Counted from the first letter of the stretch, positions 8,901 to 17,669 are shown. The stretch: 64,000 bases of DNA from CAYMPH01 sp964392365 (GCA_964392365.1 CAYMPH010000018.1:22377-86376), one strand, 5' to 3'. Notes: generated by a model from the letters alone, not told the origin. A program made the numbers and translations.

Positions 8901-10199
8901 GATGCAGGCATTGTTACAAGGTCTGAAGCTTTTATCGACAGTTTGAAACATGCTGTTAGAAGAGCGCCTCTTTATAAAAATCTGCCTGAGTCTGTTCCGA
9001 CAAGTCTTAAAGGCAGAAAGCTTTATATACCATATATGGCGGATCACGCTTATGCATTAAAAGCTGCTTTTAAAGGTAACGGCCTTGATGCGGAAGTACT
9101 GCCTGAAACAGATGATGAAAGCCTTGAGTGGGGAAGAAAATACACCAACAGTAAGGAATGCTATCCGTATATAGTCACAACCGGCGATATGATCCGTAAG
9201 CTTAAGACTCCGGATTTCGATCCTGAGAAAACAGCATTTTTTATGCCTGCTTCAAGCAGTTTCTGCAGGCTTAACCATTATGAATCATCTCAGCGATTAA
9301 TTCTGCGGGAGCTTGGCTATCCGGAAATACCGGTTTTTTCTCCTGATGCAGAGGATACTTTGTTTTCCGATCTAGACAGCGTTACCGAGGATTTCACAAA
9401 AGATGCGTGGAGAGGCGTTGTTGCAATTGATACAATATTTAAAGCACTGCGCGAAACCAAGCCGTATGAATTGAATAAGGGCGAAACAGAAAAAGTTTAC
9501 AGGCGCGGTCTGGAAATGATCTGTAAAACCGTTGAGGAAAAAGGCGATCTTGTTAATACCATGAAAATAGTCCGCAGGGAATTTGATTTAATAAAAACTG
9601 ATAAAACCAGAAAGAAACCTTTAATCGGAATAGTCGGCGAATTGTTTCTGAGATGGCATCCATACAGTAATGCGCGCGTTGTTGAGCTTGTTGAGGAGCT
9701 TGGCGGAGAGGCATGGCTTCCTCCGTTTTCTGAATCCTTATATTATCTTAATGCACTTGCAATGCATCATTCAAAAATGAAGAAAAATGTTAATGAATAT
9801 TTAGGAACTTTTATTCAGGATCAGTACCAGCATATAGTTGACAAAAAACTGTCTGCTACTTTTTCTAATTATATAGTGAATTACCCTGAGCCTCGAATAA
9901 AGGATCTGTTTAAAATCAGTATGCCGTATTTCAATCCGATTGCAGAGAGCGAATCTCCAATGAGTATCGGTAAATCGGTAAATTTTATATCGCAGGGAGC
10001 GAGCGGAATAATTAATGTTATTCCATTTACATGTATGCCTGGAACAATATCTGCAGCAATTTTCAAACGTCTGAAAGAGGATAATAAAGATGTGGCTTTT
10101 CTTACTTTGAAATATGACGGCAGCGGCGATGTGAATATCCGCACAAGAGTTGAAGCTTTTATGCATCAGGCTGCTCAGTATGCTGATATGACGAATTAA
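5988..10199 (+). CDS. Giant fused acyl-CoA dehydratase activase (two BadF-type ATPase domains, DUF2229, HgdB-like region)
   Basis: The protein is 1403 aa, with AGGAG 11 bases before the ATG. It has two tandem ASKHA ATPase domains of the BadF/BadG/HgdC type: residues 10-275 (IDLGSVTVK, GGQDSK, CAAGTGAFLE) and 327-585 (VDVGSISTN, GGQDSK, CAAGTGSFLE). Each keeps both cysteines that ligate the shared 4Fe-4S cluster in HgdC dimers (C140 and C180; C453 and C493). A Cys motif follows at C610, C613, C617, then a DUF2229 region (about 670-900) and a C-terminal region (about 1000-1400). Activases of this class use ATP hydrolysis to drive a low-potential electron into a dehydratase or double-cubane reductase. 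The whole-length architecture is known in anaerobes, but its substrate is not established and no dehydratase subunits adjoin it. It heads the run with dedA, def and fmt. Confidence 0.88.
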   Translation: MANINAAESRFFIGIDLGSVTVKVVLLDTGKNVLEKFYLRHKGHPGQELLKILEGLLGKYPAEKIEAIGITGSGGKRLAKVLGGVFINEVISETIAVSSLYPAVKTIINIGGQDSKLILVDGKAEPGKFILENFSMNTLCAAGTGAFLEQQAARLGISIEDEFGEMALKSKNPPRIAGRCSVFAKSDMIHLQQKGTADYDIVAGLCYAMARNFKATIGKNMKFEKDVAFIGGVARNKGMVKAFEDVLEIGEGSLVIPENNALIGAIGAAYNVIDRTDLEFIGLGEIRKYLKELVDLDKGHEPLILREDHLLSKEESIESHKPGEIVNAYLGVDVGSISTNVVLIDGKKRVIAKAYLRTGGKPIDAVKRGLEEISNDIGDYVKIIGACTTGSGRYLTGDFIGADLVKDEITAHARGAIEIDKDVDTIFEIGGQDSKYISIENGAIVDFEMNKVCAAGTGSFLEEQAERLGVSIQDEFSDLALCAKDPSRCGERCTVFMESDLVHHQQKGAQKEDIIAGLSYSIAYNFINKVVEDRRIGNHIFFQGGVAYNKGVVAAFEKVTGKLVTVPPHHEVMGAFGAALLALDNDQGTVSRFKGFDCTKTEYKITTFECHHCTNFCTINRVLIEGEGDFYYGSRCDRYDIKKSEKIKHNVPDYFAERDDLLRNTYSKTVPAGKVKARIGIPLSMTIYEDYPFWKAFFTEIGCEPVLSDPTNRKHINSGLETVVEEICFPMKVLHGHVIDLIEKKVDYIFMPQMIELNNTNPDIKGSFLCPYVQGMPDVIRTAFDFDKIGIPILRPVIKFTLGTSFLENELHKSIGKKVGVRKGKIKKALKAAFSSLEKFTASVQEAGEKALSEIKKDEIAVVIVSRPYNGCDRGINLDIPRKFYNLGIKAIPMDYLPLNSFSVAKELPNMTWWFGQRILSAAKIIRTNPNLYPVYITNFACGPDSFIIQYFRYLIGNKPTLYLEIDEHSADAGIVTRSEAFIDSLKHAVRRAPLYKNLPESVPTSLKGRKLYIPYMADHAYALKAAFKGNGLDAEVLPETDDESLEWGRKYTNSKECYPYIVTTGDMIRKLKTPDFDPEKTAFFMPASSSFCRLNHYESSQRLILRELGYPEIPVFSPDAEDTLFSDLDSVTEDFTKDAWRGVVAIDTIFKALRETKPYELNKGETEKVYRRGLEMICKTVEEKGDLVNTMKIVRREFDLIKTDKTRKKPLIGIVGELFLRWHPYSNARVVELVEELGGEAWLPPFSESLYYLNALAMHHSKMKKNVNEYLGTFIQDQYQHIVDKKLSATFSNYIVNYPEPRIKDLFKISMPYFNPIAESESPMSIGKSVNFISQGASGIINVIPFTCMPGTISAAIFKRLKEDNKDVAFLTLKYDGSGDVNIRTRVEAFMHQAAQYADMTN

Positions 10200-10216
10200 T
10201 TTAAGGATAGTATTTA

Positions 10217-10846
10217 ATGGTAAATATTCAGACTCTTGTAGAATTTTTTTCAACTTACGGTTACGCTGCTGTGTTCGGCATTTTAATTCTCTGCGGATTT
10301 GGTCTGCCGATTCCTGAGGATATTTCTCTTGTATCAGGAGGAATAATTTCAGGGCTCGGATTTACCAATGTCCATATTATGTTTGGAATATCAATGGCCG
10401 GGGTTTTAATCGGCGATTTTACAATGTACAATCTCGGCAGAAAATTCGGTCCAAGATTTTTAAATCTTAGACTGGTTAAAAGAACACTCACTCCGGAAAG
10501 ATATGAAAAAATAAAATGCAACCTAGATAAAAACGGGAAGTGGTTTTTATTTGCTGCCAGGTTTATGCCTGGTCTCCGCTCTCCAATTTTTGTTACAGCA
10601 GGAATTACAAGATTTGTAACTCCTTTGGAATTTATATTAATTGACTGCAGTGCCGCTTTAATAAGCGTGCCTGCATGGGTATATCTCGGATTTTTCGGGG
10701 CGCATCAGAGAGAGGTTCTGTTGAAATGGATTTCTCACGGGCAGTTCGGTATATTAATTTTAATTATTTTAATTATTGCATCTTTTTTTATAAAAAAATT
10801 TATTAGTAAAAAAATTAAAGAAAAAGAATCATGTAAAATAGAATAA
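10217..10846 (+). CDS. DedA-family membrane protein
   Basis: The protein is 209 aa with about five hydrophobic segments. It carries the DedA/SNARE-associated signature: FGLPIPEDISLVSGG near residue 30 and FAARFMPGLRSPIFVTAGI around residues 112-130, with the conserved acidic and arginine residues needed for lipid transport. DedA proteins act in the cytoplasmic membrane and several flip undecaprenyl phosphate or phosphatidylethanolamine. The C-terminus is a Lys-rich cytoplasmic tail. It starts 17 bases after the activase stop, with AAGGAT before the ATG, and the def gene follows 9 bases later, so it is probably co-transcribed with both. Confidence 0.88.
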   Translation: MVNIQTLVEFFSTYGYAAVFGILILCGFGLPIPEDISLVSGGIISGLGFTNVHIMFGISMAGVLIGDFTMYNLGRKFGPRFLNLRLVKRTLTPERYEKIKCNLDKNGKWFLFAARFMPGLRSPIFVTAGITRFVTPLEFILIDCSAALISVPAWVYLGFFGAHQREVLLKWISHGQFGILILIILIIASFFIKKFISKKIKEKESCKIE

Positions 10847-10855
10847 AGGTGGGTC

Positions 10856-11362
10856 ATGACTTACAGTCTTGTATATTACGGTAACGAAACATTAAAGAAA
10901 GTCGCTGAAGAAGTAAAAAACATTGATGATGAAATTCTTAATCTCGTAGATTCAATGTTTGGCGTTATGTATAAAGCGAAGGGTATAGGCCTGGCTGCTC
11001 CCCAGGTTGATGTTTCAAAAAGAATAGTTGTTATTGATATTAAGGATTTTAACGGCAAGCCTCCTCTTGTGCTGATAAATCCTGTAATACAGGAATCATC
11101 AAATGAAATTGAGCCTTACGATGAAGGATGCCTTTCTCTGCCCGGATTAACCGCAGATGTTATAAGGCCGTCCAGAGTTAAAATGCAGGCGCACGATATT
11201 TCAGGTAAACAGATTGAAATAGAAACAGGCGGGCTTCTTGCCAGGGTTCTGCAGCATGAGATTGATCATTTAAACGGCATTGTTTTTATTGATCACCTTG
11301 AGGAATTTATCCGCAGGGAACTACGTCCGGAGCTGAAAAAAATTAAAAAGATGAATGTATAA
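10856..11362 (+). CDS. def: Peptide deformylase
   Basis: This enzyme removes the N-formyl group from nascent proteins. The 168-aa protein has all three family motifs: GIGLAAPQ at residues 43-50, EGCLSLPG starting at 90 with the metal ligand C92, and HEIDH at 134-138 with the two His ligands and catalytic Glu. AGGTGG lies just upstream of the ATG. It is followed 8 bases later by fmt, the standard def-fmt pair that adds and removes the formyl group in translation. Confidence 0.96.
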   Translation: MTYSLVYYGNETLKKVAEEVKNIDDEILNLVDSMFGVMYKAKGIGLAAPQVDVSKRIVVIDIKDFNGKPPLVLINPVIQESSNEIEPYDEGCLSLPGLTADVIRPSRVKMQAHDISGKQIEIETGGLLARVLQHEIDHLNGIVFIDHLEEFIRRELRPELKKIKKMNV

Positions 11363-11370
11363 ATAATTTT

Positions 11371-12303
11371 ATGAAAATCGGATTTTTCGGAACACCGGAG
11401 ATAGCTTCATTCTGCCTTGAGAGACTGTTTGAAAAACATGAAATTCTTTTTATTGTAACTGCTGAAGACAAACCTTCCGGCAGAGACATGAAAATCCAGT
11501 ACAGCCCTGTAAAAACTTTTGCCATTGAAAAAAATATTCCGCTTTTCCAGCCGGTCAGTCTGAAAAATGATGAGCTCTTATCAGAATTAAAAAAATACCC
11601 TGCTGATATTTATGTTGTAGTGGCATATGGCAAGATTATTCCTGAAGCGATTTATAATTATCCTCCCCATAAAACAATGAATCTTCATCCATCGCTGCTT
11701 CCGAAATACAGAGGCGCCGCACCCATCCAGTGGGCTCTTATAAATGGTGAAACGCATACAGGTGTTACTGTTCAGAGAATTAATGATAAGCTTGATTCAG
11801 GTGATATTATAATGCAGAAAAATATTGATCTGAGCAAATCAACTAATGCGGAAGAATTATACGAAATGGTTCTGCCTATGGGTGCAGCACTGCTGCTTGA
11901 AGCCATTCAGAATTTTGATTCAGGCACTGCAGTTTTATCCAGACAAAATGAGGAGCATGCGACTTATTGCAGCAAGATCAATAAGGAAATAGCCCGAATA
12001 GACTGGACAAAGAGCGCGTTCGAAATTCATAATCTTGTCCGCGGCCTTAATCCCAAGCCGGGGGCATGGAGCATTTTCAGGGATAAAAATTTTAAAATAT
12101 GGAAAACAATTCAGGCTTATGATATAGCTGAACTCAGCTTAAAGCCCGGAGAGGCTGCCTGCTATTTAAAGAAAAAATTACTTGTTGGAACTGGTATGGG
12201 TTTAATTGAAATTCTTGAAATACAGCAGGAAACAAAAAAAATAATGGACAGTGTATCATTTTTAAACGGCTGCAGGCTTGCTTCAGGTGAATTTTTCAAT
12301 TGA
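11371..12303 (+). CDS. fmt: Methionyl-tRNA formyltransferase
   Basis: The enzyme formylates Met-tRNAfMet with 10-formyl-tetrahydrofolate. The 310-aa protein matches the usual length. The catalytic triad is seen as N104 and H106 in NLHPS and D142 in LDSGDI, and the RGAAPIQWA motif lies at 114-122. The C-terminal OB-like domain (about 205-305) includes the LNPKPGAWS stretch. It follows def by 8 bases and closes the operon; I see no clear terminator after it. Confidence 0.96.
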   Translation: MKIGFFGTPEIASFCLERLFEKHEILFIVTAEDKPSGRDMKIQYSPVKTFAIEKNIPLFQPVSLKNDELLSELKKYPADIYVVVAYGKIIPEAIYNYPPHKTMNLHPSLLPKYRGAAPIQWALINGETHTGVTVQRINDKLDSGDIIMQKNIDLSKSTNAEELYEMVLPMGAALLLEAIQNFDSGTAVLSRQNEEHATYCSKINKEIARIDWTKSAFEIHNLVRGLNPKPGAWSIFRDKNFKIWKTIQAYDIAELSLKPGEAACYLKKKLLVGTGMGLIEILEIQQETKKIMDSVSFLNGCRLASGEFFN

Positions 12304-12444
12304 TTTTATGGATTCAGTTTTTTATATAAATAAACCGGCTATTTACCTTTTAAATCTTTAAAGTAATATAGAAACCCTCACATGAATCAGTCTGGATTAT
12401 CCTGTTAATTTTTAATAAAAAATATTGATTTTGAATTAAATGGA

Positions 12445-12514
12445 TGTTATTTTTAAAATAACAGGAATTGCTTTTTTAAAATTTTATCATGATAAAATCA
12501 CTGAAAATGTGATT
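12445..12514. promoter_or_regulatory. Cluster of three palindromes upstream of a response-regulator phosphatase gene
   Basis: The 328-base gap 12304-12631 has no gene but contains TGTTATTTTTAAAATAACA (12445-12463, perfect 9-bp arms), TTTTATCATGATAAAA (12482-12497, perfect 16-bp palindrome) and AAATCAC/GTGATTT arms (12494-12514). They lie 118-187 bases upstream of the gene at 12632. Operator sites are one reading. AT-rich sequence makes chance palindromes common, so confidence is low. Confidence 0.3.
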
Positions 12515-12631
12515 TAGCCGAATTTTTTACTGTTAAGGTTGCTCTTTTTTCAATCGATATTTTATTATTTGAGACAGATTGTAATTAATGCCATCAGACT
12601 TTCATTGAGATGATAAAGCGTCTGAAAATTT

Positions 12632-14329
12632 ATGAAGGAAGACAATCTAAAGAATAATAAGGCTCCTAAGCAAAGCCTCATGTCCAGGTCCCGGATTCTG
12701 GTAGTTGATGATGAGCCGGAAGTTATCACTTTTATATCCCACGCTCTTCATCAACTTGGCTGCACGAAATTCCATACTCTGTCATCAGCAGAGGAATCTA
12801 TTCAATATGTGAAAAACAATCCTGTGGATATCATTATTATGGATGTGGTTTTTCAGAAGGAACTCCGTGATGGAAGCTCAGCAGTCCATGAAATACATAA
12901 GCAGTTTGATGTTCCTATCGTCTATATTTCAGGATATTCCAATGATGAAATTCTGAATAGAATAAAGACCACAAAGAATGCTTATTTTCTACAAAAGCCT
13001 TTTTCTGTAGAGGAGCTTAAGTTTTCTATTGAAATCGCTTTATTTAATTTTATTGAGGACTCCCTCAGGAAATCGGAAAAAAGATACCGCCGCATTATTG
13101 ATGCCATCAGCGATTATATATATTCGGTTAAAGTGGCCAATGGCAAGGTAGTGAGAACCAATCACATAGCTTCCTGTGAATCGGTTACCGGGTATACACC
13201 GGATGAGTTTGCCAGAGATGAGTTTTTATGGATTATTATTGTACCTGAAAAGGAAAGGGAAATGGTGCGTGCTCATTTTCAGGATATACTTACAAGCCAT
13301 GATGTAAGCCCCATCGAGCACCGGATTATACGTAAGGACGGCAAGGTGCGCTGGATCAGAAACACGCCGGTTTTCCATTTTGATGAATCTGGAACGTTTA
13401 CCGGGTATGACGGCATCGTGAGTGACATTACAGCAAGAAAAATGGCAGAAGAGGCACTACTTGCCCAGCAGGAAGCGCTTGAAGAACTGGTTGCCCTGCG
13501 AACTGAGCATCTGCTTGTCCTCAATAACGAGCTTAATATAGCAAAAGAAGAATTGCGTGAAAAAAATGAAAAAATAATGTGGGATCTGCACCAGGCCCGC
13601 AAGGGACAGGAACTTCTGCTTCCCAGGCATGATCTTGAGAATGAAATTCTTATTGCTGATTATCTTTACCTGCCTCTGGATCTTGTAGGCGGGGATTTTA
13701 TCGCTTATTCCCAATTCAAGGAAGATGACCACTTCGGGGTATTCATCGGAGATGTAACCGGACACGGTATTTCAGCAGCATTGTATACTGCAAGTGCGAA
13801 GGCAATTATCAGCCGGATCGAACGTTCAAGACTTATGAATCCGCGGCAATATCTGGAATCGGTTAACACGGACCTTGCTGCTCTTGTCAAAGGAAATCCC
13901 AATGCGCATTTTATGACAGGCCAGTATGGTTTTTTCTGTAAATGTGATAATGGCAGGATTTCTTTTACTTTTTCAAACGCAGGACAGCCATACCCGGTAA
14001 TTTTCCGGAAATCTACCAACAGCATAGAGCTTGCCAAGCTCAACGGCATCATGCTTGGACATTTTGCTGAACCGCTATATGACGAAAAATCAATTCTGCT
14101 CGATCCGGGTGACAGGGTGTATCTATACACGGACGGTATCACTGAGCTTGCAAATGATGAGAGCCAGGAACTCGAAATGCAGGGTTTTATGGATATACTG
14201 TTCAAAATAAATCAGAGTAAAATATCCATCAAGGATACTCTGGGAAAAATAATGAAGAAGGCAGACCGATATCGCGGATCCATGCCGGTGTGTGATGATA
14301 TAGTTATTCTTGGAATAGAAATCAAATAG
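12632..14329 (+). CDS. Response regulator with PAS and SpoIIE-type (PP2C) phosphatase domains
   Basis: The protein is 565 aa. Residues 20-135 are a receiver domain with acid pair D26/D27, phospho-acceptor D71, S100 and K122. Residues 145-272 are a PAS/PAC domain (RYRRIIDAISDYIYS, then EHRIIRKDGKVRWIRNTPV). A coiled coil follows (275-330), and 340-562 are a PPM/SpoIIE phosphatase with metal ligands in VGGD (D354), GDVTGHG (D373) and YTDG. This is the RsbU-like layout in which receiver phosphorylation controls dephosphorylation of a STAS antagonist. No histidine kinase is adjacent, so the partner is unknown. It is soluble, unlike the four membrane phosphatases in this window. Confidence 0.88.
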   Translation: MKEDNLKNNKAPKQSLMSRSRILVVDDEPEVITFISHALHQLGCTKFHTLSSAEESIQYVKNNPVDIIIMDVVFQKELRDGSSAVHEIHKQFDVPIVYISGYSNDEILNRIKTTKNAYFLQKPFSVEELKFSIEIALFNFIEDSLRKSEKRYRRIIDAISDYIYSVKVANGKVVRTNHIASCESVTGYTPDEFARDEFLWIIIVPEKEREMVRAHFQDILTSHDVSPIEHRIIRKDGKVRWIRNTPVFHFDESGTFTGYDGIVSDITARKMAEEALLAQQEALEELVALRTEHLLVLNNELNIAKEELREKNEKIMWDLHQARKGQELLLPRHDLENEILIADYLYLPLDLVGGDFIAYSQFKEDDHFGVFIGDVTGHGISAALYTASAKAIISRIERSRLMNPRQYLESVNTDLAALVKGNPNAHFMTGQYGFFCKCDNGRISFTFSNAGQPYPVIFRKSTNSIELAKLNGIMLGHFAEPLYDEKSILLDPGDRVYLYTDGITELANDESQELEMQGFMDILFKINQSKISIKDTLGKIMKKADRYRGSMPVCDDIVILGIEIK

Positions 14330-14366
14330 TTCTGTTTATTGTAACAATCTGCGGATCATCAGCCTA

Positions 14367-15017
14367 TCAATTAGCCAGAATCATGTTCTCAAGCTTGTCC
14401 TTCGGGCAATTTAAAATAAGCTCGTAAGACATTTTTGCATGACGTTTCATAAGTGTAACAGTTTTTTTGCGCGAATCGAACTGAAGTTTATTGTAAGACA
14501 CGATAATGCCTGTCATGCTTATATAAAAATGCCGTGAGAGTGTTCTTGTATTTTTTCTGAAGCCCAGAGAAAGAAAAATTTTATCCAGAATATCCAGTAT
14601 GTTTTTTAATACATTATCGATTTCCTTGTAAGACTCATTCTTGATATTTCCCTGAGACATCAATATTGACATCATTTGAAAATATGAATTGTTTTCAGAA
14701 ATATAATCAATGTAGGCATTTATTAATTGATCAAATGATTTTAACGGTGTATCTATATTTTTAATCTGTATCTTTTCCATTATAGCTATCCAGTTTTTAG
14801 TTGTCCTGATAGCTGCTTCAACAATGAGCGCTTCCTGATCCGGGAAAAACCGGTATATTGAAGAAACAGAAATGCCTGCTTCGTCTGCTATTTCACGCAT
14901 ACTTGTCTTGTCATATGGTTTGGTTGCGAAAATCCTTTCAGCTGCATCAAGAATCATTTTCTGGCGCGCTTCTTTTTCGCTATTTTTAAGAATTTGCAGG
15001 GTTACCTTTTCTTTCAT
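14367..15017 (-). CDS. TetR-family transcriptional regulator
   Basis: The protein is 216 aa. Residues 15-62 form the TetR helix-turn-helix (MILDAAERIFATKPYDKTSMREIADEAGISVSSIYRFFPD), and the rest is an all-helical ligand domain. It is divergent from the acyl-CoA synthetase gene at 15297 with a 279-base shared promoter region holding inverted repeats. A TetR regulator next to an acyl-CoA synthetase commonly represses fatty-acid degradation or uptake genes and is released by acyl-CoA; this role is inferred from context. AAGGAT precedes the start. Confidence 0.87.
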   Translation of the reverse strand: MKEKVTLQILKNSEKEARQKMILDAAERIFATKPYDKTSMREIADEAGISVSSIYRFFPDQEALIVEAAIRTTKNWIAIMEKIQIKNIDTPLKSFDQLINAYIDYISENNSYFQMMSILMSQGNIKNESYKEIDNVLKNILDILDKIFLSLGFRKNTRTLSRHFYISMTGIIVSYNKLQFDSRKKTVTLMKRHAKMSYELILNCPKDKLENMILAN

Positions 15018-15137
15018 TTTTATCCTTCAGTGCTGATAATATATTCAAAAAATATTAACATTTTTAATAAGTAAGTATATAAAATTATACATTTCTTAAA
15101 TTTATATTAAAAAAAAGTCAATACAAAAGAATTAAGT

Positions 15138-15199
15138 TTGACAAAAAGAACATCGTTCTTATTTATAATGAATGTTTTTAAAAATGAATAATGTTCATT
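15138..15199 (+). promoter_or_regulatory. Probable promoter and TetR operator region for the acyl-CoA synthetase gene
   Basis: TTGACA at 15138-15143 is followed by the perfect palindrome AAGAACATCGTTCTT (15146-15160) and then TATAAT at 15164-15169; the 20-base spacing is longer than ideal. A second inverted repeat, AATGAA-N5-TTCATT, lies at 15183-15199. Palindromes overlapping the promoter of a gene divergent from a TetR regulator are typical operator positions. Confidence 0.45.
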
Positions 15200-15296
15200 T
15201 GTATAAGTTTTCCTTCAATTAAAAGATCCAAATAATATCATTTAAAGTAAAATTTTCTTTTTTAATAAAATTACATTATTTTTCAGGAGGAATCTG

Positions 15297-17090
15297 ATGA
15301 ATCAATTAGTAAAGCCGGACAATGTTGTGGAAATTCTGGAGAAATCGATTTCAAAATTCCCTCAAAGGCCTTATCTGGGAACAAAAAACAAAATATTGAA
15401 ACAATATGACTGGATATCATATTCTGATTTCGGGAAAAGGGTGGATAATGTCAGAAGCGGGCTAAGCGAACTTGGGATCAAGAAAGACGATGCTGTAGGC
15501 ATTATTTCAAATAACAGCACAGACTGGGCAGTCTGTTTTTATGCAACAAACGGGCTGAATGCAAGATTTGTTCCCATGTATGAAGCTGAGCTTGTTCAGG
15601 TATGGAAATATATAATCAACGATGCAAAAGTTAAAGTGCTTTTAATCAGTAAAAAAGAAATATATGAAAAAATTAAAGATGTAGTTAAAACAATATCATC
15701 AGTAAAAAAAGTAATTGTAATGGAAGGTGATGGACCGGATACACTTGCAGAATTAGAAAAAAAAGGATCCGGTAAGTTAGTAAAAAGCATTTACCCTGAA
15801 TTTTCTTCCATATGCATCCTGATCTATACATCAGGTACAACCGGCGATCCGAAAGGAGTGCTGCTTTCACAGGGCAACATTACCAGCAACGCTCATGCAA
15901 CTGTATTTAACTATCCTGAGTATAATGAAAACGACAGAGCACTCTCAATCCTGCCTTGGGCGCATGTGTATGGTCTTGCTGAGCTTTTTGTGTGGGCCAT
16001 AATAGGCGCATCAATGGGGATGGCGGAAAGTGCTCTTACCATTGGTGAAGATCTGCTGTTGGTTAAACCTACTTTCATGAGTGCAGTTCCAAGGGTATTC
16101 AATAAAGTATATGATGGATTATGGACAAAGATGAATGAAGAAGGCGGACTGCCCAGAAAATTGTTCGTTATGGGAGTGGATAGCGCCAAGAAAAAACGCG
16201 AGCTCGCTGAACAGGGGAAATCGAGCTTTTTAATAAATCTGAAGTTCAAAATTGCGGATGCAATCGTTTTTAAAAAAATACGCGAAAAACTCGGCGGCAG
16301 ATTAAAGGGATCTATGACAGGTAGCGCTGCGATGAACAGGGAAATTTCACATTTTTTCTGGGATCTGGGCATTCCTCTTTACGATGCATATGGGTTGACT
16401 GAGACCTCACCCGGAGTAACTCAAAATGGTCCATTAAAATATAAAATAGGAAGCATTGGTCCTGTTATGAGCAACTGCAGAGTGGTGATAGACCAGTCTG
16501 TTGTTGAACCTGGAGCAAAAGACGGTGAGATAATAGTTTACGGGCATAATGTTATGCAGGGATATTATAATAAACCTGATGCAACTAAAGCTGTAATGAC
16601 TTCTGACGGCGGATTCAGGACCGGTGACCGGGGACGTCTTGATGAAGAAGGTTTTCTGTTTATAACAGGAAGGCTTAAAGAACAGTTTAAACTCGAAAAC
16701 GGCAAATATGTATTTCCAGTGGCAATTGAAGAGGATATTAAGCTGAATCATTACATTGAAAATGCAATGATATACGGGGAAGGCCGTGAGTTTAATATCT
16801 GTCTTGTAATACCGGATTTTATAACCCTGGATAAATGGGCTGAAAAAAATAAATTACCCGGGAATCATGCAGAGCTTCTTAAAACAGATGAAACAAAAAA
16901 ATTTCTTGAGAATGAAATTATAAATTCATTAAAAGAAAAATATGGAAATTATGAAATACCAAAAAAATTTATATTTATCGATGAGCCTTTTACCCTTGAA
17001 AACGGCACTATGACCCAGACAATGAAATTGAAGAGGCGGGTTGTGTTTGAAAAATACAAAGACCAGATTAATGCGGCATATTCCAGATAG
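15297..17090 (+). CDS. Long-chain acyl-CoA synthetase (AMP-forming)
   Basis: The enzyme activates fatty acids to acyl-CoA through an acyl-adenylate. The protein is 597 aa, with AGGAGG before the ATG. The AMP-binding P-loop YTSGTTGDPKG is at residues 177-187. YGLTETSPG (about 365) and the RTGDRGRLDEEGFLFITGRLKEQFK hinge region (about 440) are present, as is a KLKRR C-terminal segment with the conserved Lys region. It resembles the bacterial FadD15-like long-chain synthetases. The next gene (17129) follows by 38 bases and is probably co-transcribed. Regulation by the divergent TetR protein is likely. Confidence 0.92.
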   Translation: MNQLVKPDNVVEILEKSISKFPQRPYLGTKNKILKQYDWISYSDFGKRVDNVRSGLSELGIKKDDAVGIISNNSTDWAVCFYATNGLNARFVPMYEAELVQVWKYIINDAKVKVLLISKKEIYEKIKDVVKTISSVKKVIVMEGDGPDTLAELEKKGSGKLVKSIYPEFSSICILIYTSGTTGDPKGVLLSQGNITSNAHATVFNYPEYNENDRALSILPWAHVYGLAELFVWAIIGASMGMAESALTIGEDLLLVKPTFMSAVPRVFNKVYDGLWTKMNEEGGLPRKLFVMGVDSAKKKRELAEQGKSSFLINLKFKIADAIVFKKIREKLGGRLKGSMTGSAAMNREISHFFWDLGIPLYDAYGLTETSPGVTQNGPLKYKIGSIGPVMSNCRVVIDQSVVEPGAKDGEIIVYGHNVMQGYYNKPDATKAVMTSDGGFRTGDRGRLDEEGFLFITGRLKEQFKLENGKYVFPVAIEEDIKLNHYIENAMIYGEGREFNICLVIPDFITLDKWAEKNKLPGNHAELLKTDETKKFLENEIINSLKEKYGNYEIPKKFIFIDEPFTLENGTMTQTMKLKRRVVFEKYKDQINAAYSR

Positions 17091-17128
17091 AATTGATAAA
17101 ATATTTTTAAAAAAAGGAGAGTACAGGA

Positions 17129-17632
17129 ATGTCAGAAGAAAAAGGATTTAAGAAAAAAACAATTATTGCAGCTGTTGTCGTTGCTGCCTGGTTGGTTGTT
17201 ACTTTGGTTGTTCTGGGAATATTCAATATACATCATGCATGGCCGGCATTTTTAACACTCTTGTTTTTCTTTGAAAAAGGAGGAGATGTTAAAAATCTAA
17301 TTAATATTTTTATTGGTGCTGCAGTTGGAATATTATTAGCAGCACTAGTGCCATTAGGTGTAGGATTTATTGCCCCTTTCATTGGAGGTGTAACTGTTGC
17401 TACTCTTTTAATTGTTTTTATCATGGTTTTTTCAATAATTGCATTGGGTGATGTTGCTCATATGTTTTTCAACAACTATGCATTCATGTATTTTACAATA
17501 TGTTTAATATTCGGCAAGGAACAGATGACAGCTCAGTGGCTGATAGTTCTTGGTGCAGGCGGAGTATTTTTTACCGGTGGAGTTCTGGTCTTTGCCAAAC
17601 TGCTCGGCATGAGTACAAAAATTGAAAAATAA
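17129..17632 (+). CDS. Small integral membrane protein, unknown function
   Basis: The protein is 167 aa with a Lys-rich cytoplasmic N-terminus and about four to five hydrophobic segments (roughly residues 12-34, 55-75, 77-100, 108-128 and 138-160). Many Gly, Val and Ile residues are present, and no catalytic motif is visible. GGAG precedes the start. Placement directly after the acyl-CoA synthetase gene suggests a lipid-related membrane role, but that is only context. A terminator follows. Confidence 0.7.
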   Translation: MSEEKGFKKKTIIAAVVVAAWLVVTLVVLGIFNIHHAWPAFLTLLFFFEKGGDVKNLINIFIGAAVGILLAALVPLGVGFIAPFIGGVTVATLLIVFIMVFSIIALGDVAHMFFNNYAFMYFTICLIFGKEQMTAQWLIVLGAGGVFFTGGVLVFAKLLGMSTKIEK

Positions 17633-17669
17633 TTCTTTTAATAAAATATAATTTAGTGTAAATGTAAAA

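Noticed and set aside
9801..10253. Minus-strand 150-aa frame over the activase end and dedA start
   Set aside because: It spans two supported genes in the opposite direction, and its product has no family features.
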